This document shows, in pieces, positions 1-8,858 of a stretch of DNA of 64,000 nucleotides. The stretch spans positions 310,001-374,000 of the forward strand of contig CAWHIK010000002.1 of assembly GCA_963829485.1 (NCBI GenBank), given 5' to 3'. The translations under genes and the position numbers were made by a program. The notes beneath the pieces are model-generated. The model searched no databases and was not told the DNA's origin. It worked only from the letters and a program-made list of their open reading frames with translations. The stretch's first letter is position 1, and each line of letters opens with the position of its first letter. This DNA comes from JBGPQJ01 sp963829485 (GTDB lineage: Bacteria; Chloroflexota; Anaerolineae; Anaerolineales; Villigracilaceae).

Positions 1-1
1 G

Positions 2-1465
2 ATCACGGACCTGACCCTGCTCGAGACAGCAGCAGCGCTTCAACGCGGTGATTTTTCCAGCCGCGAGCTGACTCAAGCCTGCCTCGATCGTATAACGTCG
101 CTCGAGCCGGAGCTGCACGCCTTTCTGCATATTGCACAGAAGTCCGCACTGGAGCAGGCTGATGCGGCAGATAAACAACTGTCCGAAGCGCGTCGGTCGA
201 AATCAACCGTCCATCCACTGCTCGGAATTCCTCTGGCAGTGAAAGATGTTCTGGCTGTGGAAAGCATGCCCTGCACGTGCGGGTCGAGAATACTGGAAGG
301 CTATGTGCCGCCGTTCACCGCCACAGCCGTAAAACGCTTGCAGGAAGCCGGCATGATCATCGTCGGCAAGACCAACACCGACGAATTCGCGATGGGTTCC
401 TCGACAGAAAACTCAGCTTACGGCGTCACTCATAATCCGTGGGACAAGTCGCGGGTGCCTGGAGGTTCATCAGGCGGCTCGGCAGCAGCGGTGGCGGCAA
501 GGGATGTCTCCGCGGCGCTGGGCACGGACACCGGCGGTTCAGTGCGACAGCCGGCTTCGTTTTGCGGCGTGACAGGGCTGAAACCTACCTACGGAAGAGT
601 CTCACGTTATGGGCTGGTCGCCTACGGCTCGTCGCTGGATTGCTGCGGGGTGCTCGCCCGCGATGCGGCAGATGCTGCGGCAGTCTTTTCCGTTATGCAG
701 GGGCGTGACCCGCTGGATGCCACCACTCAGGATGTTCCGGTAAATCCGGTTGTGCTGAATAATGGAAACAACTTGCGGGGCGTGCGCATCGGCATTCCGA
801 AGGAATATTTCATCAAGGGTATTCAGCCGGCTGTCGAAGCAAAGGTCCGCGAAGCCATTGAAGTCCTTACTTCGCTTGGCGCGGAGGTGGTGGATGTCAG
901 CCTGCCGCACACCGAGTATGCGCTGCCGGTTTATTACCTGATCGCACCTGCCGAGGCGTCAGCCAACCTCGCACGCTACGACGGCGTCCGTTTTGGTCCA
1001 CGGATCGAGGGCAATCACCTGTGGGATATTTTCTTCAAGACGCGCGGGACAAAATTCGGCGATGAGGTGACGCGGCGAATCATGCTGGGGACGTATGCGC
1101 TCTCGGCGGGTTACTATGACGCCTATTACGGGCAGGCTCAGAAGGTGCGCACGCTGATCAAACGCGATTTCGAACGGGTCTTTGAGCAGGTGGACGCGGT
1201 GGCCTGCCCGGTCGCGCCGACGACAGCCTTCCCGATCGGAGCACACGGCGACGATCCGCTGGCGATGTATCTCGAAGACGTGTTCACCCTTCCCGCCAAC
1301 CTGGCAGGTGTGCCGGGGCTGTCGTTCCCCGTGGGTTTCGATGCACAAGGGCTGCCGGTGGGCATGCAGCTGATGGGAAAGCCTTTTCGCGAGGACATGC
1401 TGCTGCAGATGGCACACGCCTACCAGCAGGTCACGGACTGGCATAGACAGAAACCAAAAATTTAA
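2..1465 (+). CDS. gatA: Asp-tRNA(Asn)/Glu-tRNA(Gln) amidotransferase subunit A, 5' end cut by window edge
   Basis: Amidase subunit of the GatCAB complex, which converts Glu-tRNA(Gln) or Asp-tRNA(Asn) to the amide form using ammonia released from glutamine. The reading frame is open from base 2, so the true start lies upstream. Amidase-signature residues are visible: the catalytic Lys in GIPLAVKD, the Ser-rich GGSSGGSAAA loop, and DTGGSVRQPASFCG with the nucleophilic Ser. The C-terminal part (SFPVGFDAQGLPVGMQLMG) is typical of GatA. Only a few N-terminal residues appear to be missing. galE follows after about 35 bases. Confidence 0.95.
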   Translation: MTDLTLLETAAALQRGDFSSRELTQACLDRITSLEPELHAFLHIAQKSALEQADAADKQLSEARRSKSTVHPLLGIPLAVKDVLAVESMPCTCGSRILEGYVPPFTATAVKRLQEAGMIIVGKTNTDEFAMGSSTENSAYGVTHNPWDKSRVPGGSSGGSAAAVAARDVSAALGTDTGGSVRQPASFCGVTGLKPTYGRVSRYGLVAYGSSLDCCGVLARDAADAAAVFSVMQGRDPLDATTQDVPVNPVVLNNGNNLRGVRIGIPKEYFIKGIQPAVEAKVREAIEVLTSLGAEVVDVSLPHTEYALPVYYLIAPAEASANLARYDGVRFGPRIEGNHLWDIFFKTRGTKFGDEVTRRIMLGTYALSAGYYDAYYGQAQKVRTLIKRDFERVFEQVDAVACPVAPTTAFPIGAHGDDPLAMYLEDVFTLPANLAGVPGLSFPVGFDAQGLPVGMQLMGKPFREDMLLQMAHAYQQVTDWHRQKPKI

Positions 1466-1500
1466 GGGCGAGGCATGCCTCACCTCAACTGGAGATGAAG

Positions 1501-2473
1501 ATGAAAATTCTAGTTACCGGCGGAGCGGGCTACATCGGTTCGGCAGCGGCGGAAGCTTTACTGGCAGCCGGGCACGCGGTGACTGTCTTTGATTCGCTGG
1601 CCACGGGTTATCGCGAGGCGGTGCCCTCGGGTGCGAGGTTTATCCAGGCAGACCTGGCGGATTCCGCTGTTCTGGTGAAAACGTTCGATGAAGGCAAGTT
1701 TGACGCCGTGATGCACTTTGCCGCCTTCATCGAAGCCGGCGAGAGCATGAAGGACCCGGCCAAGTTCCTGCGCAACAACCTGATCAACTCGCTCCTGCTC
1801 ATCGAAGCAGCGGTCAAGGCGGGTGTGAATCGCTTCGTGCTGTCGTCCACGGCGGCGGTGTATCAATCAAGCGACGAGCCGTTGAGCGAAGAATCTCCGC
1901 TCGGACCTACCAACACCTATGGGTACACCAAGCTCGCCACCGAACAGTCACTGGATTGGTACAACAAGATCCACGGATTGCGCTTCGCTGCCCTGCGCTA
2001 CTTCAACGCCGCCGGCGCGCTGCCGGGACGCGGCGAGGCGCACCAGCCCGAGTCGCACCTGATTCCGCGCGTGTTACAGGCGGCGCAGGGACAGGGTGAT
2101 GTGCATATCTTCGGCACGGACTACCCCACCCCCGATGGGACCTGCATCCGTGACTACATCCACATCGCCGACCTCGTCTCCGCGCACCTGTTGGCGCTCG
2201 ATGCACTCGACGAACGGGAAAAGATGATCTACAACCTTGGCAACGGCAAGGGTTATTCGGTGAAGGAAGTGATCGAGACAGCGAGGTCGGTGACAGGCAA
2301 GGCTATTCCCGCAGTGGAGCATCCGCGGCGCGAAGGGTGATTCGGCCCGGTTGGTGGCTTCCTCGGAAAAAATCCGCCGCGAGCTGGGCTGGGTTCCGCA
2401 GCACCCGGCATTGAGGGATATCATCCAAAGCGCCTGGGTGTGGCACCAGAGCCATCCGAACGGATACCGGTAG
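1501..2473 (+). pseudogene. galE: UDP-glucose 4-epimerase, single frameshift near the 3' end
   Basis: NAD-dependent epimerase interconverting UDP-glucose and UDP-galactose. The N-terminal Rossmann motif is GGAGYIGS, the catalytic YGYTK (YxxxK) follows, and RYFNAAGA and IRDYIHI are GalE hallmarks. I chose ATG 1501 over 1495 because GGAG at 1491-1494 is then 6 nt upstream. The frame stops at 2340 after HPRREG. Removing one G from the run at 2335-2337 restores DSARLVASSEKIRRELGW and a normal C-terminus ending at 2473. The break is one base in a G run, so it may be a sequence error rather than a dead gene. Confidence 0.9.
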
Positions 2474-2488
2474 GCTACAGGAGAGAAG

Positions 2489-3142
2489 ATGGATATTACT
2501 GTTTTTATAATCGTTCTGATCGGTTGGATTTTTTCACTGTGTCTGCATGAATTCTCGCACGCTTTCGTCGCCTATCACGGCGGCGATACATCCGTCCGCG
2601 AGAAAGGCTACCTGACGTTCAATCCGCTCAAGTACACTCATCCGGTTTATTCCATTTTGATGCCGATCATTTTCCTTGCCCTCGGCGGGATCGGCCTGCC
2701 GGGCGGGGCGGTTTACATCGAAACATGGCGCATCCGCGACCGGAAATGGCTGAGCGCGGTCTCGCTCGCAGGACCTTCAGCGAACCTCCTAGTGGCTTTC
2801 ATCCTCGGTATGCTGTTGAGCTTCACTCCCCTCGGGCAAACCAGCATCGCCCCGGCACTGTCCTTCCTCGCCTACCTGCAGGTGACCGCAGTGGTGTTCA
2901 ATCTCATCCCCCTGCCGCCTCTGGATGGATTCGGCATCATTGCACCTTATCTCAACCCCGGTCTGCGGGAGACCATTACTCGCTTCGGCGGCTCAGCCAT
3001 CCTGATCATTTTCGTCCTGATGTGGCAGGTCCCACTCATCAGTGACATCTTCGGGACCATTACGCTCTTGATCACTTCAATACTGGGCATCCCCCTTCAG
3101 GAGATCGCCATGGGATACAGTCAATTTTTCTTCTGGAAGTAA
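2489..3142 (+). CDS. Site-2 protease family (M50) zinc metalloprotease, integral membrane
   Basis: Intramembrane zinc protease of about 217 residues with several hydrophobic segments. The HExxH zinc site is HEFSH (residues 20-24), inside the first membrane helix. The third ligand motif is NLIPLPPLDGFG, about 120 residues later. There is no PDZ domain or long N-terminal extension, so it resembles the short bacterial M50 group (SpoIVFB or Rv2869c relatives are more elaborate). A strong AGGAG ribosome site precedes ATG 2489. A perfect hairpin follows the stop, so galE and this gene likely end one transcription unit. The substrate is unknown. Confidence 0.88.
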   Translation: MDITVFIIVLIGWIFSLCLHEFSHAFVAYHGGDTSVREKGYLTFNPLKYTHPVYSILMPIIFLALGGIGLPGGAVYIETWRIRDRKWLSAVSLAGPSANLLVAFILGMLLSFTPLGQTSIAPALSFLAYLQVTAVVFNLIPLPPLDGFGIIAPYLNPGLRETITRFGGSAILIIFVLMWQVPLISDIFGTITLLITSILGIPLQEIAMGYSQFFFWK

Positions 3143-3150
3143 GTAAATAA

Positions 3151-3181
3151 GAATTCCGAAGCCCTTAAGGCTTCGGAATTC
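3151..3181. terminator. Bidirectional hairpin terminator between convergent genes
   Basis: A 13-bp perfect stem (GAATTCCGAAGCC with its complement) and a 5-nt loop sit between the convergent M50 and DUF6504 genes. On the minus strand it is followed by a T-rich tract. Confidence 0.8.
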
Positions 3182-3201
3182 TTGATGAAATTTCCGCTTT
3201 C

Positions 3202-3561
3202 TTATTCCAATTCCCGGTACAGAAACCAATGACCTTTACGGTCATCCGCGTCCTTTGGGGCGCGGTCGTAGTACAGGTCAAAGATCCGTCCCCCTTCCAC
3301 CTGCACGCGAAAATAGAATCGTCCCACCCCCAGCGAGCCATGAGTGGCAGCCGCCGACAGATGCGACGGGCGCATATTTCTTGCCATTCGGCCGCGGCGG
3401 GTGAAATCGGACCATTCCGCCAGCATCTCGACGATCTGGAAATCAACTCCCTGCCAGGTGAATCCGTCCGGACAGTGGGGAGTCTTCTCCCGGACGGGCG
3501 GCGAATCGAACCGGACATCGATCGGGTCGTCGTAAAAGTGGATGGGCTGAAGCTCCTTCAT
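3202..3561 (-). CDS. DUF6504 family protein
   Basis: Small soluble protein of about 119 residues beginning MKELQPIHFYDDPIDVRF. The later FTWQGVDFQIVEMLAEW and GRFYFRVQVEGGRIFDLYYD segments resemble the DUF6504 (former actinobacterial UmuC-like cassette accessory) family. I chose ATG 3561 because it overlaps the stop of the upstream MFS gene as ATGA, which implies translational coupling. The longer open frame to 3666 lies inside the MFS gene. Function is unknown. The family assignment is from recalled sequence character. Confidence 0.6.
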   Translation of the reverse strand: MKELQPIHFYDDPIDVRFDSPPVREKTPHCPDGFTWQGVDFQIVEMLAEWSDFTRRGRMARNMRPSHLSAAATHGSLGVGRFYFRVQVEGGRIFDLYYDRAPKDADDRKGHWFLYRELE

Positions 3562-4724
3562 CGCACCCATTTCCAAAACAAGAAACCCGACACGAGCGCC
3601 ATCGCTGCCCCAAAGTAGAACGGAGCAGACGCGCCGAATCCGGTCCACGGACCAAGTCCCTGCCACAGCAGCCCGGCGATCAACGAAGCCGGCAGCGCTG
3701 CCAGGCCGATAGCCGCGTTGTACAAGCCATAGGCCGTGCCGCGTTTTTCGTTCGGGACGAGGTCGGCTACCAGCGCTTTAGCAGAACCTTCCGTGGCGGC
3801 ATAGTAAACACCATAGAGGGTGAATAACGCCCACACCTGCCCGCCGGATTGCGACACAGCAAGTCCCAGGTAGACCATCCCGTAGGCGATCCACCCGCCG
3901 ATGATCAGCTTGCGCCGGCCGATTTTATCGGAGAGCGCGCCCAGTGGACCGGCCAGTACCGCATAGACAAAATTAAACGTCAGGACCATGGCCATCACCT
4001 GGAACACGTCCAGGCCGCGCTCCTGTCCGCGCAGGATGATGAATGCGTCGGACGAGTTGCCCAGCGTGAACAGGACGATGATCAACAGGAAGCGTTTGAA
4101 GCGAGCGTCCAGCCCCTGCAGGCTGAGCACCGGCGCCTTGCCGGTCCCCTGCCCTGTAATCTCGCGCACGCCGATCACCAAAACGATGACCGCCAGCAGC
4201 GCTGGGATGAAGCTGACCAGCACCGCGATCTGGAAGGTGGCGCGCGAGAGCTCGGGAGCGGTCCCCTGGTTCATCCACACGATGACCATGGCAGCCGCCA
4301 ACCCGATAAAAGCCCCGGCGGTATCACCCGCGCGGTGGACGCCGAACGCCAGTCCGCGCTGTTTCTCGTCGATGCTGCCGGCCACCAGCGCGTCGCGCGG
4401 CGCGGTGCGGATTCCTTTACCGACCCGGTCCACGAAGCGGACGGCGAGCACCCAGCCCCAGGTGTTGGCAAAGTACAGGAAGGGTTTGGCGAAAGTCGAG
4501 AGGCTGTACCCGGTGACGACCAGAAATTTCCGTTTGCCCAGTTTGTCGGAGAGCGCGCCGGAATAAAGCTTGACCAGGCTGGCGGTGGTCTCCGCCACAC
4601 CTTCGATCAGACCAATGACCGATGTCCGCACACCGAGCACATTGGCGAGGAACAAGGGAATCAGATAGACGATCATCTCCGAGGAGATGTCGGTCAAAAA
4701 GGACCCGGCGGTGACGACCCACAC
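3558..4724 (-). CDS. MFS transporter
   Basis: Major facilitator with about 12 hydrophobic segments. The first conserved block is SFLTDISSEMIVYLIPLFL, and the inter-helix loops SGALSDKLGKRKF and GALSDKIGRRKL are the duplicated MFS loop 2-3 and 8-9 motifs. RVGKGIRTAPRDALVA is typical of a subfamily common in Chloroflexota and Deltaproteobacteria. GTG 4724 is the first usual start, but the frame stays open upstream to a stop at 4802-4800 with plausible sequence (KTGWRSLPRN). The N-terminus is therefore uncertain and may be about 10-25 residues longer. Substrate is unknown. Coupled to the DUF6504 gene. Confidence 0.88.
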   Translation of the reverse strand: MWVVTAGSFLTDISSEMIVYLIPLFLANVLGVRTSVIGLIEGVAETTASLVKLYSGALSDKLGKRKFLVVTGYSLSTFAKPFLYFANTWGWVLAVRFVDRVGKGIRTAPRDALVAGSIDEKQRGLAFGVHRAGDTAGAFIGLAAAMVIVWMNQGTAPELSRATFQIAVLVSFIPALLAVIVLVIGVREITGQGTGKAPVLSLQGLDARFKRFLLIIVLFTLGNSSDAFIILRGQERGLDVFQVMAMVLTFNFVYAVLAGPLGALSDKIGRRKLIIGGWIAYGMVYLGLAVSQSGGQVWALFTLYGVYYAATEGSAKALVADLVPNEKRGTAYGLYNAAIGLAALPASLIAGLLWQGLGPWTGFGASAPFYFGAAMALVSGFLFWKWVR

Positions 4725-4808
4725 GTTGCGCGGAAGACTGCGCCAGCCTGTTTTCTTTTCAGTTGAAGGGAGTGGATTCGTGGAGATCAGGATCGCCTGT
4801 CACGCCGC

Positions 4809-5261
4809 TCAATCCTTCTTGCCAAAATAACTAAAGGCGATCAGCACCGCTGAGATGACAGCGATGGCGATACCGGTCAGCATGAGGTCATAGGCATCCT
4901 TGGCAAGGAACACTTCCTCCAGGAATTTCACTGCCAGGACCAGCACGATCATGCTGCTGAGCTTTGACTTGAGATCATGCAGGTTGTGCGCGATCATCCA
5001 ATCCGGGACGTTGATCTCCGCGATGAACAATTCATAAAGGCTGGCGGCGAAGATCAACATGGTCGTCGCGATGAGGAAGTAATCCACGATCTTCACCAGG
5101 TCGACGGTGACCGATGTGCCGGCGCTGGTGCCGGTGGTGACTTCGTAAACCAGCAGGCCGGTCTTGTACAATCCCCAGCCAAAGGCAGCGATGGCGGCAA
5201 TGAGCAGTCCGATGACGCCGATGATAGCCAGGTAACGTGATTTTTCGATGATTAGTTTCAT
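4809..5261 (-). CDS. YqhA family (UPF0114) membrane protein
   Basis: Protein of about 150 residues with four hydrophobic segments. The N-terminus MKLIIEKSRYLAIIGVIG and the central block LYELFIAEINVPDWM match the YqhA/UPF0114 family. The start has AAGGA 6 nt upstream. The gene lies just upstream of the MFS carrier on the same strand and could be cotranscribed. No function is established for the family. It is probably an inner-membrane protein linked to transport or stress. Confidence 0.8.
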   Translation of the reverse strand: MKLIIEKSRYLAIIGVIGLLIAAIAAFGWGLYKTGLLVYEVTTGTSAGTSVTVDLVKIVDYFLIATTMLIFAASLYELFIAEINVPDWMIAHNLHDLKSKLSSMIVLVLAVKFLEEVFLAKDAYDLMLTGIAIAVISAVLIAFSYFGKKD

Positions 5262-5427
5262 GGTATTCCTTATAAAATAATTTGTCTGCGGTAGGTTTTA
5301 TTCAATTTTGAAGGTCGTGCGGTGACAATGGAAATTATATGTCAAAAAGAAAGGTGTTGGCGTGGCTGAACAACTTCCCCTCATGCCGTTCGCGAACAGC
5401 AGATCGCTTTTTTCAATTCACTGAAGT

Positions 5428-6180
5428 TCACCGTTCCCTTTCAAGGTGTATATAGCATGTAACAGTATAGGTTCCTGTGGATTGGTTCTTGCATACAGGC
5501 AGACCACCATTAAGTTCGTCAACCAGTTTACCTGCATAAAATTCTAATTGGGCTGCAGTATTCGTAAAAAGGCATGACTGAAGAGGAAAAAATATCGTGT
5601 TGCCTGTTATTGAACCGTGAATATCACAGGTCGGTTTGAAGCTGAAGATACTTGAGCCGGAACCATATTGGCCTGAGATATCGCACCCGTTCTGGGTAAG
5701 CGTCAATAGTATTGGAAAAGAAACAGTCTTGTCGCAGGACGGATAGAAGCGTGTGCCGCATTTTATTTGTAGCGCTTTGGCATAATCTTTTAATATCTCC
5801 ACCTGACTACCAATCCAGAATCCATTCACAGTGATATCTCCGCAGGGAGGGGTGCTGGTTATAGTGGGGGTTGACGTATCCGACGGGACAGGGGTGAGGG
5901 AGGATGTTGGCGTTTCGGATGGGGTCTTGCTCGGCAGGAGGAGTTGTGTCGCGCTTGCGGTGTGGGAAGGAGTGGAGCTTGGATCTCTCATGACTGGAAA
6001 ACTGTTTGATAATTGCGTTCCCGCCCAAAACGCACCCGCCAGCACGACAAGAATCACGGTGCCAATCAGCGCAATTTTCACAACAGGATTTTTGTTGGCA
6101 GGCAGCACAGCTTTGGTCGCATCAGCCAAAGTGGAGGGCAGCATATACGGTTTTAAAGTAATCGGTGGGAGTATTGGCAT
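5428..6180 (-). CDS. Membrane-anchored Thr/Pro linker plus Cys-rich extracellular domain, probably the frameshifted C-terminus of the upstream kinase
   Basis: The reading frame holds a transmembrane helix (VVKIALIGTVILVVLAGAFW), a Ser/Thr/Pro linker of about 50 residues and a domain with eight or more cysteines. There is no convincing independent start: the first 20 residues overlap the kinase gene in another frame. Deleting one A from the AAAA run (minus strand, 6154-6151) joins kinase residues TPTDYFK directly to PYMLPSTLADATK and gives one kinase-TM-extracellular protein. I recognise no fold in the Cys-rich part. It may sense a ligand, as in other bacterial receptor kinases of this layout. 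Confidence 0.65.
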   Translation of the reverse strand: MPILPPITLKPYMLPSTLADATKAVLPANKNPVVKIALIGTVILVVLAGAFWAGTQLSNSFPVMRDPSSTPSHTASATQLLLPSKTPSETPTSSLTPVPSDTSTPTITSTPPCGDITVNGFWIGSQVEILKDYAKALQIKCGTRFYPSCDKTVSFPILLTLTQNGCDISGQYGSGSSIFSFKPTCDIHGSITGNTIFFPLQSCLFTNTAAQLEFYAGKLVDELNGGLPVCKNQSTGTYTVTCYIHLERER

Positions 6181-7021
6181 CCACCGTTGGCGAGAGGAAT
6201 TCTTCGAAAACCCTGGTGAATGTGTCCATATCGGGAAATCTTTTACCGGGTTCTCTTTCCAGCGATATCATGAGTGCCGCTTCCACCGTCTCGGGAATCG
6301 CCGGATAGTGCTGGCGGGGATGAGGCATAGGCTGACTGGTCTGCATGATGAGGACGCCTGCCGGAGTGTCCGCTTCGTAAGGTTTGCGCCCGGTGAGCAG
6401 TTCGTAGAGTACCACGCCCAACCCGTACTGATCGGACTGCGGGCCGGTCTGCCCGGTCCATTGCTCGGGCGCCATGTAACCGGGTGTACCCATGCCGACG
6501 CCAGTCCCCGTCAAGGTAGCCGCCTCATTACTTTCGAGGATCTTGGCAATCCCGAAATCAGAAAGCTTGGGTTCGCCATCCCTGGTGAACATAATATTGG
6601 AAGGTTTGACATCGCGGTGGATGACGCCCGCCTGGTGTGCTGCCCGCAAGGCGCGTGCAACAGGCAGAATTAACTGTATGGCTTCGCGCCACTCCATGGG
6701 TTTGCCATGCAGACGTTGGCGTAAGTCCCCGCCCGGGCAAAATTCGAGCACGAGATAGGGTGCGCCGTCGAATTCGCCATAGTCATGAACAGTAACAATG
6801 TTGGGATGCGAAAGCCTGGCGAGTGACTTGGCCTCGCGCTCAAAGCGTTTTAGGATTTGTTCCAGCATCTCCGCTGGAAAAGCGCTGCGCCGGATGAGCT
6901 TGAGTGCCACATCCCGTTCGAGGCGTGTGTCGCGCGCCTTGTACACCGTAGCCATACCCCCTTCACCAAGCTTTTCAAGGATCTGATAACGCTCAATGCG
7001 CTCCCCTGTCAGATCTGCCAT
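6122..7021 (-). CDS. Serine/threonine protein kinase (PknB-like), kinase domain intact
   Basis: Hanks-type kinase. The glycine loop is KLGEGGMATVY (residues 17-27), the ATP Lys is K41, the catalytic loop HRDVKPSN has Asp137, DFG has Asp155, and the activation segment ends GTPGYMAPEQ. All catalytic residues are present, so the kinase domain should be active. The frame ends 20 codons after ANTPTDYFK. The C-terminal membrane and extracellular part lies in the next frame (5428-6180), and one extra A at 6151-6154 would explain this. A ribosome site (GGGAG) precedes the ATG. Confidence 0.92.
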   Translation of the reverse strand: MADLTGERIERYQILEKLGEGGMATVYKARDTRLERDVALKLIRRSAFPAEMLEQILKRFEREAKSLARLSHPNIVTVHDYGEFDGAPYLVLEFCPGGDLRQRLHGKPMEWREAIQLILPVARALRAAHQAGVIHRDVKPSNIMFTRDGEPKLSDFGIAKILESNEAATLTGTGVGMGTPGYMAPEQWTGQTGPQSDQYGLGVVLYELLTGRKPYEADTPAGVLIMQTSQPMPHPRQHYPAIPETVEAALMISLEREPGKRFPDMDTFTRVFEEFLSPTVDANTPTDYFKTVYAALHFG

Positions 7022-7318
7022 GTCGTACTCCCTTCATCATACATGCGCCCCGCCGAAAGGTATTTAACATTTTACATCCGATAGGATAGAGAAAACAACA
7101 GGGAAAACAAAAAGAGCAGAGCATTTTGTGGACTCCAAAAGTTGGACACAGGTTGAACAGCGATCGCATCTGGTTTAACTATAAGGACTGAGCTCCGTTC
7201 AGCATCCTGCGCGAAACGACTGCGTGCAAGGGGGGAATGTTTCCCAAATCAAAACAGCCATACAATCTTTTTTATTGAAACTTGCCGGTCAAAATCATTA
7301 GATTATTTGGCAAAAAAA
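7022..7318. other. Intergenic region upstream of the kinase
   Basis: About 300 bases with no convincing gene. It must hold the kinase promoter on the minus strand. I see no RNA gene or repeat. Confidence 0.5.
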
Positions 7319-7339
7319 GAGCGGACAAGCTGTCCGCTC
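7319..7339 (-). terminator. Rho-independent terminator
   Basis: Stem GAGCGGACA with its complement and a 3-nt loop, followed on the minus strand by seven T residues. It sits just beyond the stop of the 7348-7779 gene. Confidence 0.88.
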
Positions 7340-7347
7340 GTAATGCT

Positions 7348-7779
7348 TTACTCATTTTCCCCTTCACCCCCCTCCGGCGCGGAGGGCTGGTCCACGCGGA
7401 TGAGATCGCCGTGATAATTGATGACCACCTTGAAGCCGGTCATACCCAGGTACATACGCGCATTTTCAGGTAAGCCCGAATCGAGCAAACTGTCAAATTG
7501 TTTGTCGACATTCTTGAGCTGGTTCTCGATCATCGCCTTCGTGAATATATCATCCTGCCCCATCATCTTCGCCGTCTGCTTGCTGATCATATCTTCGTTG
7601 CCTTGAATCTGCCCCATCATTAGCGATAGCACCTGCCGGTCCACTTTCTCGGATGGGATGTGGATGCGGAAACCGGCGTCGTCCACGACATAACAGGGTT
7701 CACCGCCCACCACAGCGACTTCAGCGGGGCGGTCGTTTTCGTCGAAGACAAGTCCGGGAAAGAGAGCCTGACGGGGCAT
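7348..7779 (-). CDS. Conserved hypothetical protein, about 143 residues
   Basis: I do not recognise a family. The N-terminal half (LFPGLVFDENDRPAEVAVVG, YVVDDAGFRIHIPSEKVD) looks like a small beta-rich domain. The second half is helical (MMGQIQGNEDMISKQ) and ends in an acidic tail. There is no signal peptide or membrane segment. ATG 7779 is preferred because GGAG lies 8 nt upstream; the longer frame to 7806 starts inside the upstream hairpin. It lies last in the cell-wall cluster but has terminators on both sides, so it is probably a separate unit. Confidence 0.6.
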   Translation of the reverse strand: MPRQALFPGLVFDENDRPAEVAVVGGEPCYVVDDAGFRIHIPSEKVDRQVLSLMMGQIQGNEDMISKQTAKMMGQDDIFTKAMIENQLKNVDKQFDSLLDSGLPENARMYLGMTGFKVVINYHGDLIRVDQPSAPEGGEGENE

Positions 7780-7799
7780 GGGCATATCTCCAAAATTAA

Positions 7800-7819
7800 G
7801 GGGCACAAGTATGTGCCCC
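7800..7819 (-). terminator. Hairpin after the L,D-transpeptidase gene
   Basis: An 8-bp perfect GC-rich stem (GGGGCACA and complement) and 4-nt loop, followed on the minus strand by TTAATTTT. It lies directly after the stop of the Tat-exported transpeptidase. Confidence 0.65.
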
Positions 7820-7823
7820 TAGT

Positions 7824-8858
7824 TTACTCGATTACATTGACTGCTGTCCCATAATCCTTGAGGACGTATTGCTGCCCGGGAGCGATCGTGGGCATGGACC
7901 AGCGCAGCACCCATTTTGCAGCCTGCGGAGTCAAGTTGACACATCCGTGGCTGTGCGGCACACCGAAGTCATTGTGCCAGTAGGTACCATGGAAGGATAC
8001 TCCGCTCTTGGTGAAGTAACTCACCCAGGGGATGCCTGGCAAATCGAACCCCTCCGCGGAAGCCGGGTCGCCGGCAGCCATGTGTCGGGTAAGACGCTTG
8101 TGATTGGTGATATGCCAGCCGAGAGGGGTCGTGCGAAAGATGGAATAAGAACGGCGTCCGGTGGAGCAGCGTGCCATGAAGACAGGTTTATTGTCCTCGT
8201 AGGCGGTCACAATTTCATCCGTCACATTAACAGTCAATAGTTTTTTATTGGAATCGACAATCGGCGAGAGAGGAGCGATCTCCCCGTCGGTAATGATCCG
8301 AAGATGTTCTGCAGGCGCATAGTAACTCACCTTGCGCTTGTCGTCATAAAAACGATACCAGGCATAACCCGCTGAATCGCGCACAAATTTTTCAACCCAA
8401 TGCGTGGTCTCATAATACAGACGATAAGCCACCTGGCCCGGGTCAAACCCAGGGGTTTTGTAGGCGTCCGTGTAGGGAACAGAGACTTCTGCCAACACAC
8501 CTTCCGACCGGATATTGGTCTCCGGCGTGTTCAGCAGTGTGCGCACCGGCTGAACGTTCGCAGAATGAGCATAACCATTCCCCATCTTGTACCAGATGCG
8601 GTTCCGGGCTTTCTCATCGACCCCGAGCGCGGTCTCGGTGATGGGAATGACCTGGTCTTTGAAGAAGGAATCGACGAATTTGGATGTCTTAATGGGTTCG
8701 GTATATACGTTGATGGAATCGGCGATGACGCGTCCCTGCATGCTGTCCAGAGTATTCCGGGCATACGAGGAATCGGCGTGAATACCGGAGAGCAAGGCGC
8801 TCGCCAACCCGGCTCCGCTTAATTTCAAAAAGTCGCGGCGTGTGATTCTTGCAGACAT
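7824..8858 (-). CDS. L,D-transpeptidase (YkuD) with Tat signal
   Basis: Peptidoglycan cross-linking enzyme, exported folded through Tat. The N-terminus MSARITRRDFLKLSGAGLAS has the twin-arginine motif. The C-terminal YkuD domain carries the active-site block HGTYWHNDFG followed by HSHGCVNL with the nucleophilic Cys. The middle holds an SH3-like region (VYTEPIKTSKFVDSFFKDQ). I chose ATG 8858 because it gives the Tat signal at the very N-terminus and overlaps the stop of the upstream transpeptidase by one base (TAATG). The two enzymes and the amidase form one coupled minus-strand operon. Confidence 0.92.
   Translation of the reverse strand: MSARITRRDFLKLSGAGLASALLSGIHADSSYARNTLDSMQGRVIADSINVYTEPIKTSKFVDSFFKDQVIPITETALGVDEKARNRIWYKMGNGYAHSANVQPVRTLLNTPETNIRSEGVLAEVSVPYTDAYKTPGFDPGQVAYRLYYETTHWVEKFVRDSAGYAWYRFYDDKRKVSYYAPAEHLRIITDGEIAPLSPIVDSNKKLLTVNVTDEIVTAYEDNKPVFMARCSTGRRSYSIFRTTPLGWHITNHKRLTRHMAAGDPASAEGFDLPGIPWVSYFTKSGVSFHGTYWHNDFGVPHSHGCVNLTPQAAKWVLRWSMPTIAPGQQYVLKDYGTAVNVIE

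Noticed and set aside
6122..6180. Kinase and downstream domain as two genuine overlapping genes
   Set aside because: The downstream frame has no ribosome site and begins with sequence that makes sense only after joining to the kinase. A one-base slip in AAAA explains both. It is still listed as a separate frame because programmed frameshifting cannot be excluded.
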